A DNA stretch of 64,000 bases from Mycteria americana (GCF_035582795.1 NC_134366.1:148351519-148415518), one strand, 5' to 3'; numbered from the stretch's first letter, positions 38,901 to 51,858 are shown. The notes: a model not told the origin generated them from the letters alone. A program made the numbers and translations.

Positions 38901-39064
38901 GACACTGAGCAACTCATACAAAAATAGGTGGTCCAAAAACCAAGAGGCATTGAATCTCAGATATAATTAAGGGCAAAATAATCTGTTTGCAAGATTAAAA
39001 TCAGTCTCTACTTTAAAATATCAGGCATGGACAATGTAGCGCTCCAGAAAGCAGAAGTAACTTC
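32981..39064. other. Intergenic, no gene recognised
   Basis: Six kilobases without a supportable exon, RNA gene or LINE fragment. 34730-34810 and 35690-35760 are AT-rich and conserved-looking by composition only. Confidence 0.5.
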
Positions 39065-39155
39065 AGGTCATATTCTGATTTTCCCTTGGAGTAAATCAGT
39101 TGTAATTTCAGTGAACTCAGGGAAATCATAAATTAGTAAGCTTAGAATCAGACCT
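39065..39155. mobile_element. Small element with inverted ends, same style as 24.5 kb
   Basis: AGGTCATATTCT (39065-39076) pairs with AGAATCAGACCT (39144-39155) at 10 of 12 positions. The interior holds TTGGAGTAAATCAGTTGTAA and CAGTGAACTCAG, again like the old amniote family with GGAGTAACTCC and CATTGACTTCAATGG cores. It is probably a degraded copy of the family at 24501-24610. Confidence 0.5.
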
Positions 39156-41276
39156 CGTTGCTAATATTGTTGTGCTTGTGCCTTTTAGAAAACCAAGGAT
39201 TAATACTTTGATGAAAAGGGGGAGCTTTTAGCTTTAAAAAACTACTGACATAGTCCCATTAGAAATTATGGTACTGACAAGAGAAAAAGTGTATTTGCTG
39301 CAATATTTGCCATGTATTTCTATGTACACCGAACAGAAGTCTCTCCAGTTTATCTAAGCAAAAGGAAGTTTTCTTGTTACGTGAGAGTATCTTTCATGCG
39401 AATGAAGAGGCCTAACCTAAATGAAGCCAACAGAAAAACTGCAAACTCTGGCACTCGTGGGCAACATGGACTGATAAGCCACAAATCAGGGAAGCTGCTT
39501 CAACCACATATATAGGCGCTTCAGATTTTGTCTGAGTCATAATTATGGGAAATACAATCTTCCTGTTCCAGGAGCTTCATGTTCATAAATTTGACAGTAA
39601 GAATAGCTTGCTTTTTCATGTAACTGATTCAGAAAGTAAGCTAGGAGACAACCTGCATGAAGGGGATAACTACACATCATTCTCAGGCCACACATCACCC
39701 AGAGAGCTACGTGCAGGCATTAAGAAAGCAATCCTTCCAGCATTTTATGGAACAAGAAAATTGCTCATGTAAAGTAACAGGAGAGGTTTGCAGCTTCTGT
39801 GACATGCGGTGTGGCACTGGTGAAGTGAAAGGCATGTCACATCCAAGGAGACAGCTTGTGATATGCTTCTCTCTCCACTGAATGTCGGGCCATGTGTCAG
39901 ATAATGCTTCACCACGAATGCAACATGTTGCTAAGCATTTGGTCATGTGTGCAAGTATTAACGGACTGTAAGTCATATGAATCCATAAATGTTAGGATTT
40001 TGTGTCTCTAACAGTCATAATTAGAAAATGACAAATATTTGCACATATATGTTTATGCTTCTCTTTCATATTCTTTTTGGAAGACTTGTACTCTGAATTT
40101 CTAGAGGAGTTGTTTTGCATTGCATAAAGTGAATGAGTATGACAGGTAAGAAATGGATCCTTAGAGACTCATAATGTATATGGTCATAGTTACTGTATGG
40201 TTTAAGAATTAACTGTATTGATCTAAGTTCCTTAAGTGGTGATAATGGGACTGTGTCAATTTAAAATAAATATATTTTCCATTATAATATTTGCTATGAT
40301 TTGTATCTCTTTGTCTTCAAAATCACTGTAAGAAATCTTAGTCAAGCATTTCTGGAACAAGTCAGTAAATATCTAGTTGCAACTAACCCAATATTCAGCC
40401 CTGAAATTGATATTAAAGATAAAGCCAAGCTAGTCTGCTAATAGAATTTCAGAATTATAACAACTTTTCTGGAAGTCAATCTGCCTAACTCCCTTGCCAC
40501 ATTCAGCACCAATGGCTCTATGCTTTTCTTGGTATCAAAGTGAATCCGAACTAGAGAAAGACTGACCACATTTTTGAAAGGATCAAAACTGCACCTTTAC
40601 AACCACAAGGTCAGTTATATGCCAAAGCTGAAGCAGAACAGGATAAAGCCAGAATTCTACAGCTCCCTGCAGCTGCTTTGACATACCGACTTCTGCAAGC
40701 AGCTTGTGGTTATCAAAGGGATCAGAAATGTTATCTACAGTGCATATTCTGAAAGGTACTTTGCAAGAACTGAAGGATGTCATGGGGCCAAGATTTTCCC
40801 AATTATTAGTACACATGAAAAAAAAGGTTTTTTAATACTTACAACTTCTCACATTAGTTTGATGATTAAAATGATTGCATAACTGGAAAGCAATTTTTTT
40901 ACAACATCCCCCTAACAGGTAGAGCAAGTTGATACCACAACCAGCAGGAAGAGTATAATTAAAATACGATTTTTACTTTATATTAATAATAGAGCAATAC
41001 ACTAATTAAAACCAACATCAACTGAACTTTCTATTTACACTAGTTCAGACAGCACAGGAGGCAAAGAACTGTGTTTCAGAGGCATATGCGAATGTTAGAG
41101 CTTCTGTCATGCAGGTGCCATTTCTGACAGAACACATGTGTGCTGAACAGTTGGCAAAAGAATGAAAAAGATTACTGCAGATATATGGGCACACAGAATC
41201 TGGGATGACATAAAATTAAGTCCATATAGGAGGTGACAGACTGCTTCTAAAAAGGTTTTTTTTTTCCTTCTATCTT
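39156..41276. other. Flank downstream of TRIQK, no gene recognised
   Basis: AT-rich with short frames. Part could be an extended TRIQK 3' UTR if the poly(A) site at 41376 is not the one used. Confidence 0.45.
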
Positions 41277-41304
41277 CATGCGCGCGCGTGTGCACACACG
41301 CACA
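41277..41304. repeat. 28-base alternating purine-pyrimidine tract (CG/TG/CA)
   Basis: Strict alternation from 41277 to 41304, with CGCGCGCGTGTGCACACACG at its centre and a T run just before it. A good Z-DNA candidate, lying just downstream of the likely TRIQK poly(A) signal. Confidence 0.85.
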
Positions 41305-41375
41305 AGAAAGATTAAAAGGGAGAGAAAGGATGAGGGGGTTTTGATATATTTTAACTACAAATCAAGGAAAGACTT

Positions 41376-41381
41376 TTTATT
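41376..41381 (-). terminator. Candidate poly(A) signal AATAAA for TRIQK
   Basis: Canonical hexamer on the minus strand, about 430 bases after the TRIQK stop and followed by a T-rich stretch. Hexamers are common in AT-rich DNA, so this is tentative. Confidence 0.3.
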
Positions 41382-41808
41382 TGGTATTTCTGCCTTCCTT
41401 TGGAAAAGGAAAAGGAACGTAATTTGGCTATTAGGAAGCTTTGATTCCTAAATTTAGTCAAGGCAGACTCTCCTCCTGTGAAGTCAGCATCAATACCCAT
41501 GATAATAATAGCACCTGTCTTTTGACATCAAAGTTCTCTGCCTGAGAAAAAAACAATGTAAACAATAAACTTCATGTATTGTACTGCTGCTCCTGGCTTT
41601 GGTGTTAACCAAATACACATGCCAGGCACGAGTGTTCTCTTATTTTGGAGATCTGGAATGTAAAAGTGACTGACGTATTGCAAAACTTTCTTATGAATTT
41701 GGACTGCAAGAAATGGCATCATTTACTGTCTCACAGTGAAGGGACTGTGTGTTCCTATGTAGTCTTGTTCAAGCTGAAGAAATCTTGATGACAGATTCAT
41801 CGCATCTG
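41376..41808 (-). other. TRIQK: Probable TRIQK 3' UTR
   Basis: This is the stretch between the TRIQK stop codon and the first canonical AATAAA downstream on the minus strand (plus-strand TTTATT at 41376-41381). The DNA after the signal on the minus strand is T-rich (CTTTCCTTGATTTG), as expected of a downstream element. The UTR may extend further with alternative sites; an ATTAAA is at 40836-40831. No transcript evidence is available from sequence alone. Confidence 0.4.
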
Positions 41809-41922
41809 CTAGTTTTCATCTGGATCCAGATCAAGGTCAACTTCATTGGAAATGTTAAGATAAAAGAAAGCATAGAAAGCCAACAAAAATACCAGTATAG
41901 CTGCAAGGACAAGGGCAACTTC
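41809..41922 (-). CDS. TRIQK: TRIQK, last coding exon (C-terminal 37 residues and stop)
   Basis: This exon encodes the membrane-anchored C-terminus of TRIQK, a small (about 86 aa) single-pass endoplasmic reticulum membrane protein conserved in vertebrates. On the minus strand it begins EVALVLAAIL, right after a good acceptor (pyrimidine-rich tract, CAG at 41925-41923). It continues as one hydrophobic helix of about 21 residues ending FYAFFYL, then a short acidic tail (VDLDLDPDEN) and a TAG stop at 41811-41809. Hydrophobic segment, tail and length match the family as I know it. The exon starts in phase 0, which fits the phase-0 end of the exon at 51773. The upstream part of the open frame, before EVA, is intron. 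The biochemical role of TRIQK is poorly known, so I assign none. Confidence is high because two separate exons match the same small protein in order, strand and phase. Confidence 0.93.
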   Translation of the reverse strand, partial: EVALVLAAILVFLLAFYAFFYLNISNEVDLDLDPDEN

Positions 41923-44900
41923 CTGTAGAAACAAGAGAAAAAAATTAAAACCTGTTAGAAACAGTAGTATATTTTCAGATAAATCAGGAATAAGTATTAT
42001 TTCCCTTCTATAATGCACATCAAAATAACATCAGACATATACAATTGCATAAGGCATTGACACTTTAGTGATTTCTTCTTTGTGATTACCATTTCAGAAT
42101 GTTATAAAGTCCATTCACGTAATAAAGATTTTGGCGAGTCTGATATACTGCCAGAAATAGGACATTTGGCTTAAAGATCTTTGGTCTGACCTAGAAATAG
42201 GAGCTTTACATCCTTTTATTATGCTATTCCTTCTTTTTTAAAAGAAAAGACAGAATTCAAAAACCACAGTTTTGAACACAAATTTAAGTTATGAATTTAC
42301 ACTGTGAATTTTGATGTTTTCTAGCAATATGTTACTGCTTTTTGCCAACAAATTTGTAATTTTTTAATGAAGCAAACACAGTATGGTGGAAGTCAATGAA
42401 AATTGCTACCTCTACCTCCCAGCCTCCTGGCATGCATTACAATATGGAGCTACAAAATCCTTCAGAATTGGACGAAACTTTTCTTCCTTCCCCTCTGCAA
42501 TAAGGCAAAAAGCACAACAATTTGCACTTGCACTTGCCTCTCTTCCCATAAAATATTGCAACTTGCTGCATCTTCCTTAATTAACATAAAAGAGTCTTCC
42601 AAAGTATACATGATTTATAGCAGCTTTCAGAAGCAGAAAAATGTTTCTGTACTACACGTCATACTCATTATGTGGCTGCCTATCATCAATTTCTATCTTA
42701 AGGCTGGACTCTGTTAAGCTCCAACTTTAGATCTCAGATATAATAAATCACAGTATGATCATCCTTTTTATAACACTACTTCTTTCAAAGTCACAGTATT
42801 TCAGATTTTTAAGTTTTTATTTTCCTGGAAAGCACAGCACACTTCCTATAGTGTTGACTCTCATTTTGCTAGACAATGAAAGAAGAAATATAAATTTGAG
42901 AAAAATCCTTATGTTCCTTCAGCTCACAGAAAGTGCCATTTCCACAGCTAACAACAGGCACTGCTTCATTCCTTATCATCATGATGTATTTTTAAAATCA
43001 TGCACTGAGTTGCTCAAAAGTTAGTTTGTACCTCCTAAAACCGTTTTCCCCTCTACAAAAAGAAGTAACAACCTCCCCTTCCAATCTCAGCTTCATGGTA
43101 ACCTACAAACCACCTGCATCAGAACAATCCAGCTGTATACTTAAAAGGAGAGAAGAAAAACAGTTCAGTGACTTTGTAACAACTAATCTGACTTGGTACA
43201 GAAGATGCCACATCAAATCTATTTTGCCAGTGGGACCAAAAGGAGATGCCTACACCGCGCCTAGACAATCAGACACCCTTTACCATCCAAGGAGAGAATC
43301 TGACCCTATTTGGTGTAAGATTCATTGTGTCCTCTCGAAGAGGTCAGGTGAGTTCTTCCTAAAAATGCTTATTTCCTCCCTTAGACTAGAAGGGGAGTGG
43401 AGATGGTATCTCTGGTGTGGAGACCTGCACTGGAGGACGAATTCCATCCAATATCTCTAGATCGGTGGTGGCTTTGTGACCAACTTTGTGTGTCTACTGC
43501 CATGAAGGAGTTAAAACTGCGTTAGCTTTATTTTTTAAAGTCTAGCCCATAATCTGGCATTCTTCTATAGAACAGCATTTCATTTGCATTTACATGAATG
43601 CATTTTATAGTTTATCAGAATGTTGGATCAATAATTCAACATATGCCATCTAATAAACTTTGAAATACTACTGCCTAGTTGGCGTATGCTCTATAGGAGT
43701 CTTTGTTCTATAGAAACCTTTGCTTTACATTTTATATGGATGATTAATTGAGATGTACTTTAAATTTATTTTACCACATTAAAATTGCTCCTGTAAATTT
43801 GCTGAGGCTGTTTGCTACAGATTTCAACTACATTTTCCTCTTAGAATTATATCATCCTCTGAACCTCATCCTCCTGATTTCATATGATTTGATTAAAAAA
43901 AGAAAGTACATCTAATTCACTAATATATTAAAGGAAAGTGATTTTTGCTTTGTTGCAGTTGCAACACGTCAGTATCTCACAAAAGGGCATGGCAGCATCA
44001 GACAGGTTTCATTTATTTCCTTGTATCCACAGCTGTGCTCCCAGACCCATCTGGCCACACAGCTACTAATCTTAAGAGGATGTAATAAACAAGTGACATA
44101 CAACTGCAAGCTCCATCTGCTCAGGAGAGTGGACAACAAAACCGTACAATGCAGGCACCGTTCACACTTGACACAGAGAGCAAATTCATTCCAGTGTTAA
44201 AAAGTTTTTTCCCTTGTTTGGATGCCATGCTTTCTGCTTTACAATAGGTTCACCTTTCCTCTCCCTTCTCCCCAGGCTCCCTTATGGAACGCTGTGGTAG
44301 CAGCAGGAAAATTTGGGGGAATGTCTGCATTAAAGATTTGCTTTCTAGGAAGTGGAACTGGGAAAATCTTGATTTTTATTCTCAGGCTGCCCAGTAACTG
44401 CTTTGACGGGAGCAGTTCTTTAATTCCTCTGCCTAAGTTTTACAGTGAATAACACTGAGATAACAATACTACTTTCCTTACAGCGGCATTAGGAACTGGG
44501 TGGCTGGATCAGTGTTTATTAACCCTGGGAATGAAAAGCCTTATTGAAATTCCAGGTTTGAGAATTATGCAAGAACCTTAATTTTGAGTTACTGAAGAAG
44601 GCAGAGTAACAAAAGTCTAAAATAAATGGCCTAACAAAGGACACCTGGCTCTCAGCTAGGCATATGCAGTCTCTTAAGAATTGCACCCAGTTTATGAACT
44701 TTTATAAACGTAAATTTTGCAATGTAAATAGCAAATGAGATGCTACAGCACTATACTGTCTTTGCAACAACAGTATATATTGTCACTTTAATTTGTTTTA
44801 CACTTATCAGGCTTTGCTATTTGTTTTTTAAGCCATGCATAGAAATAAAATGTTAAAATACTCCCCGCTCGGCATACATAGCTCACTTTCTCTTGCACTT

Positions 44901-47900
44901 TATGGATCATCCCCATCATCCCTCTGCCAAATCCATTTACTCAGAGGATTTCACCATGAATAATTAACCAATATAGAAAAAGTCCTATAGAAATAAACTT
45001 AAAATGATCACAGGGCTTTTCCTCCTTTTTTTCCTTTATAACATGGTACAGAACACTAGGAAATAACATCCCTGCTCTCAAATACCAAAGTACAGTCAAA
45101 GAAGCCTTTGAAAGGAACAGAATTTTCTATTATATTCTATTTAGAATAATGTCTGTAGAACCCTACTGCTTTCAGCTTGGTTAAGTTTTTCAGAAACTTT
45201 TCCATTAAAGAAACACATGCCATTACAGCATAACATAGATTTAATTCTCCTATCATTTTTTCTCAGTTTTCTGTCTCTCATGCCAAAATACTTTGATAAT
45301 GTCCTCAGATTCACCCTGATGGAGCAAGCTGCAGAGTTGGGATCTAAACAAGGTTAATCAGGAGATGAAAAAATAGGTGTGAGGAAAAAATGTTGGCTAT
45401 AATAACACAAATCGGGACAGTGTGTATGGCAGCATCATATCCTACACATATAGAGAAGTATCACACTTTCAGGAAATCTCAGATTTTTTACATATTTTTT
45501 ATTGTCCTCCAAAGAGGATCATACCTTTTTTTATCCAAAACGAGCTTAAAACTAGGTGAAAGAGTACCACAAATTGCTGTCTTTGCTGTTTGCGGTACTT
45601 TGCTGTCTTTGCTATTGAAATGCTAAACTATCCCTAGCTATTTCTGAAAAGAGATGAAAAGAAAATCATGCTGACCAAGGATACCTGTAGAAATAAAACA
45701 AACATACATGGACTTGATGATCAACGTTTTTATCTCATATAATTTCTAACTGGAAGACTTTATCTGGACATTCACTGTGACCATTTTTTAGAGTTTCAAC
45801 AAAATCATATTTAAAAATGGATGTTTACTTCCTTAATGCAGGACATTCTACATCTAATACAAGGTAACAAAAGTAATTTATTAACTTATCAGTAATTTTT
45901 ATGTTATAATTTTTTTTTGGTAAAAATTTCAGATGGAACAAAGATCATTATTGTCTCAAATAATGAGAACAAGGTACTATTACAGAGTCATCTAAAAGGC
46001 CTGGCTATATGATCACAAAGCAACAGGATTCATTTTAATATAGCTAAATGCAATATAATATCTACAGGTATCAAAGATGTAGATACTACTTACGAAGTGG
46101 AGGACTCTGCCTTGAAAACCGTAACTCTAAAAAGGTCTTTGGATTTAAGGGGTAACCACTCCCTCAGTGTGACCTCTGGATGTGCAAAGGCGGAGGGACT
46201 TCCAGTAGGGAGATGACTGGTATTTATTTTATCATAGAGAAGACTGAGAGGTAGTTTGGTTACAGCATATAATATCTATGTATGTCATACACCTGTATTT
46301 AAGTAAGGCGTTTCACAGTGTGGGGTCTTTCTATCTTGTTTACAAGAACCTCTCAAGGTCCACCTGCGGTTAGATAAGCTCAGTCTTGAAATAAGATGCC
46401 ATTTCCTAGGAGCAAGAATGACTGAACATTTCAGTTACCTCTTGGGGAAAATATGGACTTCCTTGGCTATGAGTCTTTTATGGTCAGATCTCTCAAAAAA
46501 AGCACATTTTTATTTAGCTATCAGGAAGAATACTTCAGCTTGGGCTTGTGTGAAAAGGAGGTCCTGGCTGCCAGCCTTGGAGTTGGTGAACTCAGCCCTC
46601 CAGAATGCTCCCCTCCTTCAGTGCCCTGGCAAGACTGGGATTACTTACATGGTCAGTGCTATATTTTGAACCCCTGAAGTACCAGAATGTTAAAAGTAAT
46701 GGCACCTCATGCTTCAGAATTTTCTATATAGCATCAAAAGAAGTTTCCTTCTTTTTCATGAAATTTTCCTCCAGTTGTATTGATTTCATTTCTGGGATTT
46801 GAGGTTTTGTTGTTGTCAACTATCCTTTGAAGTGTTAGAGATCGGTCATAAGTAGAACCAAAGCCTGAGAAAGATGGACTATTGCTCTGAGATGGTACAG
46901 AAAATCCTCCTAAGCTCCTGCTTGGTGCATCTTGTCCACATGCTCAAACCACCATGATTACTGTACTTACATGTACAGGTCAGGCCAGGGTCAGATGGGA
47001 GCAATCTGATTTTGTTTTTCTCTTTGTACGCATTTTTTCTCCTCCCTTTCATTTCAAGGTCAGGGATCAAAGTCTGACTACTGGGATTACTGGGAATATC
47101 ACACTTTGTTCACTGGTGGCACATTAAGCTGCCCTGCTCTTTATGTGAGGCACATAAGCTGGTCTGAAGACCCAGTACTTTGGCCATTATAGAGTGCTTG
47201 GACTTCCTAGAAAGTATTTGGATGAAATTTTATGATCTGTAACACATAGAAGTCCAGATCAAATGATCTAATAGTCCCTTGTGGCCTTCATTTCTGCAAA
47301 GCTATGAAACTATATTCCCAACTTATCTTGGCAAATGTAGTTCACTAACTTAGCAGATTATGAACAGCGTGAAATCAGAGAATACCCTTTGCCAAAATAC
47401 ATTAGGAATGTCCTGTTATCTATTCATACATAACTTGTTCCAGATGAGATAAATTCTTAATAATGAGCTAGCTAGCTACACAATAGATGAAGTAGATACG
47501 CAAAAGAATGACAGACAGTAAGCTCTCACTTTTTTAGGAAACATTTTTTCCTTAGCTCAATCAATGTACTATGTTGCTAATAATTCTCTATGGAGTGGTA
47601 TTCTGCAGTTGATTATGTCTTTGCAAGTGGGTGTAAAATACTACTGTTCAGATTTGTGTCTACCTTTCAACAAGAGAGAAAACTTCATCATCTATCCCAT
47701 AGACCACTGATTCATTCTTGCAGCCTGTGAAAAAAATCTCTCCCCAAGAACTCCCATTACTTTCGGCCTCTGTATACCACACCCCAGCTACCTGGGGCTG
47801 AGCTTCCATATTCCTCAAACCATTTTCTGCTTACCACCCTCCTGCTGGCACCTCTTCCTCACCCACTGAGAGCAGAGTTAGCACGGATGGTGCAGATCCC

Positions 47901-50900
47901 TTGCTGCTCTACCTGGTAAGGGTGAGCAGGTGGGCTTCCACCAGCACGAGCCCCCTATGGGGGGACAACAAAACCACCACACAGAAAAGGTTCAGACGCA
48001 CCCTTTTTGGTACTGCTACAAAGGATTTTGTCCTACTCAAACACCAGGAGACATACAGCACACTGCTTTCTCTCCGAGTTGCTTCTCGAGACAGGGGTCC
48101 TTCTTTTCCAAGAGATACCATATATTCTGGCACTGCCTGCATTAGCGTCACATATACAAACAGAGCCAGCACAATAGCTCTGTTACAATGTTTAATTTTG
48201 AAACATGTTTAAAGAGCAAATATTACACACCAAATACTAGAATGGTCGCCCTGCTTGAACTAACTTTTGATAGTTATTAGTGCTTAGCTGCTTCTCTGAC
48301 ATTATCAACACGGATAAAATCTCTCATTGGGGAAATTAAAAAGTACTAAATGCCAGTGACTGAAAGAAACTTTGTTACTTTAAACCTTGCATTAAAATGA
48401 CAAGGCAATCAAAGTTTGACAAGACAAGCTAATTAGTATGCCAGCGATGAAATGTGAAGGATCTCCAGGGGATTGGTTCTGAAAAGTTTTATGTCATTTA
48501 TAGGGCCTTTTTTTTAAGTGAATGTTGTCAGCTCTTATGGTGAAATACACAACAGTTGAATTTCATTATCTTCATTGAAATTAAGGACTAAAATCCCTTC
48601 ACTACTTTCCAGTCACTCTGGGTTTTTTTTCTCTTAAATACTACACAAAGTCTTAGTTTACAGCCAGGATATAAGCTCTTCAGGACACTAGTGCAAAACA
48701 ACTCTAGACGTATCACTGAACACGAAAAATCCAATCATTTTAAGTGGCAGTATGGTACTTATTGTGTTAGGTATTTCACAGAATTATAAAAATATTCCTC
48801 TTTCCCAGAGAGCTTGTACTTTTACATGTATCATAAGGATACCCTTCCTCTACAATATTTTTATAAACTGCAACTTAGCTTTTTATAAGAAAATGGTAAT
48901 ATATTTTGAAATGCTGCATACTGCATCATGTACTGAAACCTGGAAAAACAAATAAAATATATGGTAAATACACATATGTATGTGTTTTCTCAAAGATTTA
49001 CAAGAACTTTGGATATTTCTACTTAAAATGCTGCCTACTTACTACATTGCACTGTAGTTACACCACTTTTTTCTTCCTCAACACAGACTGAAGTTAACCA
49101 ACTGTCACAACACAGAATTGGGGCCTATATCATATAAAAAGACTAAAATCCCAGCCTTTGGAAGATGAATCATGTCACTTATCACCATCAGAAAACTTTG
49201 TTAATATGAAGTGACAATTGTGATGATACCTTCCCGAAGGAAGAGCTCAGGAATACTCAAAAGCTCTTAATATTAGGAAACAATTAAAGGAATGCACACT
49301 CAAGCCTCAAAACAGTTTCACAAACGTACATAACCTGACGGGACCTCAACTCTGCTGACTCTTCAGACAGCCACAGGCATGAGGAGCAGTTTAACACCCT
49401 GCTGTCACACTAAACAGGAGACTTCAAGAAATTCTTATTTCAAAATTTATCCAGAAGACAACAGAGGAGTATCTGGGATAGGTGTGGAGGATGAAAGTAA
49501 GAAGACTGCTCTTGCACGGCTGGAGGAACTTAACAATGGACTGAGCAAAACAAGCCCTGCCTGAGAGAGAGGGAGAAGGTACGGGGCTTCACAACTAAGC
49601 AGCCTGTCTCGGGGTAGGGAGGGCGATTTCCCTGCAGACACTCCAGGCGTATCCACTGCCCATGGCGAAGCTCTGCTGAACTGGAGGGATAGAGCAGGGT
49701 GAAGAGTTGTCACTGTGAGACGGGAAGAGGTGCAAGTTTATCCCGAGACATTAAATATGCCTCGCTTCTGTGCTGAGTGCTGCAGGGTCTGTCAGAAGAA
49801 GTGCAGAGTTTTATTCTACAGGGATTGCCCATATTCTGGTAGAAGTATTGTAACATTTAGTAAGCCTGAGGTTGTTGGCATTAAGCAGGCTCAGTGAGAA
49901 GGATGCTTACAAAGGCCCTGCTTTCCTTCCCCTACAAGCATATCCCCGGAGGGGAAGGTGTCCAGCTTACCTTCCCTTTTGCTTCAGCTCTGTCAGCTTT
50001 TCTCAGCAATTAGGAAGCAAAGCAAATGACTGTGATCTGTTTGGGGATGATCCACAGTCATATTTTAAGGTCCAGGCGTGCAAAAAACATTACAGCCAGA
50101 AGACAGTATTTTAAAGAATTTCTTTCTTTTTTTTTTTAAAGGCAGAGGCAGAATTGCAGACCTGAGACATTGCACACTGCAACTAGCAGAACGCCAGAAA
50201 CACAACATCCCATGACCTGGACAGCACGTGTGTGCCTTGATGGCAAAACTCATTCTTACCTAGAAGTCAGTTGGTGTTCTGCTATAACATGCAGGAACAT
50301 ATTTGTACAAAATGAACTGTTCTTGATTTCTGTACTCACTAATACCTGATTCTTCATTACACATATGCTTTCCTATTCTCCCTCATTTTTAAGTAAGAAT
50401 TACTGAAGAAAATAAGGAAACAGAACAGGTTTTGAAGGACCAAGGTTCACATTTTTCTCACTTGCTAAAGACATGCAAAAAACTTGCACATTTTAAAAGA
50501 ACTAGGCTGTACAGTAAAAGTCTCCAAGTAGAACATCACTTTTAAAAGGTCATGTCATTGAAAGTAAAATGAAAAGAAAAAGTAAAATTTAATAAGAAAG
50601 GAAGGAAAAACATTGAACTCAAAAGGTTAATAATCTATCCTTTAAACAAAAAAGGCAGTCTACTTTTTCTCATTAAAACCTGACACACAGCACTAACTGA
50701 GGAGATTATGTTGTGAAAACATACTGCATCGCACGGTAATGCTTGATCGAGATCAGCAATCAGGAGCAAAAAGAAAGCACTGTTTCGTGATTATAATAGC
50801 AAATTCTGGAAGACAACCAAATACATCATCTGGCAGCTCAACAGCTGTTACAGCTTGGTAGTAATACCTTGGCATTTGCTATAAGCTATAACTTGAAAAA

Positions 50901-51772
50901 ATTGATTTCTCATCTGCCAGAAACAAGAAAATGTTCTCCTTTTAACATTTCTGAAGTTTCTTTCAATAGAATACCCAGATATTTGATCCACTTTTTTATT
51001 TTGCTCAGTTTTTACCCTTGCTACTAAGCTAATTGTGTATCAATTTGATTCAAAAATAAGTTTGAGGGAAAAATAGCGGATGCAACTTAAACAATGTGCA
51101 TTCAGACAAATCCCATTTTGATGACACACTGGGTAGTAGACAGCACAAAATATTCCTAATTGTCCTCCTTGCTCCTATTCACAGCCGTGATCAAACAGTC
51201 ATTATTATACTTCATACCTGCCTGAAAAAGGGACATTTCCAAAGTAAAGTTCAGTACCTTTCCATGCATTTTGCTGTTAGTTAAGCCTTCTTTTTCCAAG
51301 TCAGAGGCAGTACACAAGGATGTAGATGAGATAATAATGCTGAGAATTTACAATACTTAACAAACCCTGTCTTTAAATTACTCCTGGGTATAGGCTAGGA
51401 AGAGGAAGAAGGAAGATGTTTATTGTAATTTTTGTAACTATATGAAATCGTTAAAGCATTTGTTCTGTGTGCAGAGAGGCTCCCTGAAAAGGTCAATTTT
51501 CTAAGCATACAGTACTTTATTGACCTTAAAGTAAGTATGCATCATAACAAGGACAGGGACTACTTAAAATCTTTTGGCATTTCAACTATTCTAGTTATTT
51601 TAGGGTTAAGTAAAAGCAATCCATCATAAATATTTTAGATTCTGGCATTCCACTTAGACTTTGAAGTGTCATAAACAATATCTCTCAGAAATCAATATTC
51701 ACACAGTACATCTATGGGGAAAAGAAACAACATACACACAAAGGTGGTATAAGCTATCAAACAGATCTCTAC
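41923..51772 (-). other. TRIQK: TRIQK intron between the two recognised exons
   Basis: This 9,850-base GT-AG intron lies between the exons at 51773 and 41922. No further coding exon was recognised in it. It contains an old CR1 3' end (47217-47312, antisense to the gene), single-base runs such as T-rich 50123-50138, and an AT-rich stretch at 48280-48480 that looks like a non-coding conserved element by composition only. The open frame at 43026-43460 and others here have no recognisable protein similarity and are treated as chance. Confidence 0.75.
47217..47312 (+). mobile_element. Old CR1/L3-type 3' end
   Basis: The text GATGAAATTTTATGATCTGT, then GATCAAATGATCTAATAGTC, CCTTGTGGCCTT and finally a decayed CTATGAAACTAT tail matches the 3' terminal region of old CR1 elements (typical end: GATCTAATGGTCCCTTCTGGCCTT followed by ATCTATGA repeats). 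It is antisense to TRIQK, inside its intron. Only about 100 bases are recognisable. Confidence 0.75.
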
Positions 51773-51858
51773 CTTTACGCCTAGTGCAGTTTTCTTGGCC
51801 TCTGCTTTTAATCTTGTAGCTCTTAACATAGGCCTGGTTTTCTTATAATCTTGTTTTC
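51773..51858 (-). CDS. TRIQK: TRIQK, internal coding exon (QDYK motif and basic segment)
   Basis: This 86-base exon codes for KQDYKKTRPM through TALGVK: 28 full codons preceded by two bases that complete a split glycine codon from the previous exon. It carries the last of the QxxK/R motifs that name the family (QDYK). The preceding QIGK-type motif would span the upstream splice junction. The rest is a strongly basic, Ala/Lys-rich cytosolic segment (RATRLKAEAKKTA). Acceptor AG is at 51860-51859 (TCTACTCTAG) and donor GT at 51772-51771 (AAG, then GTAGAG). The exon ends in phase 0 and joins in frame to EVALVL at 41922, across an intron of 9,850 bases. Residues on either side of the exon are intronic translation. 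The exon with the start codon and the MGRKD-type N-terminus was looked for up to 64000 and not found. Confidence 0.92.

Noticed and set aside
43026..43460. 144-codon plus-strand frame in the TRIQK intron
   Set aside because: Composition is not protein-like, no motif is seen, and it lies within an intron on the opposite strand. No splice or promoter context was visible.
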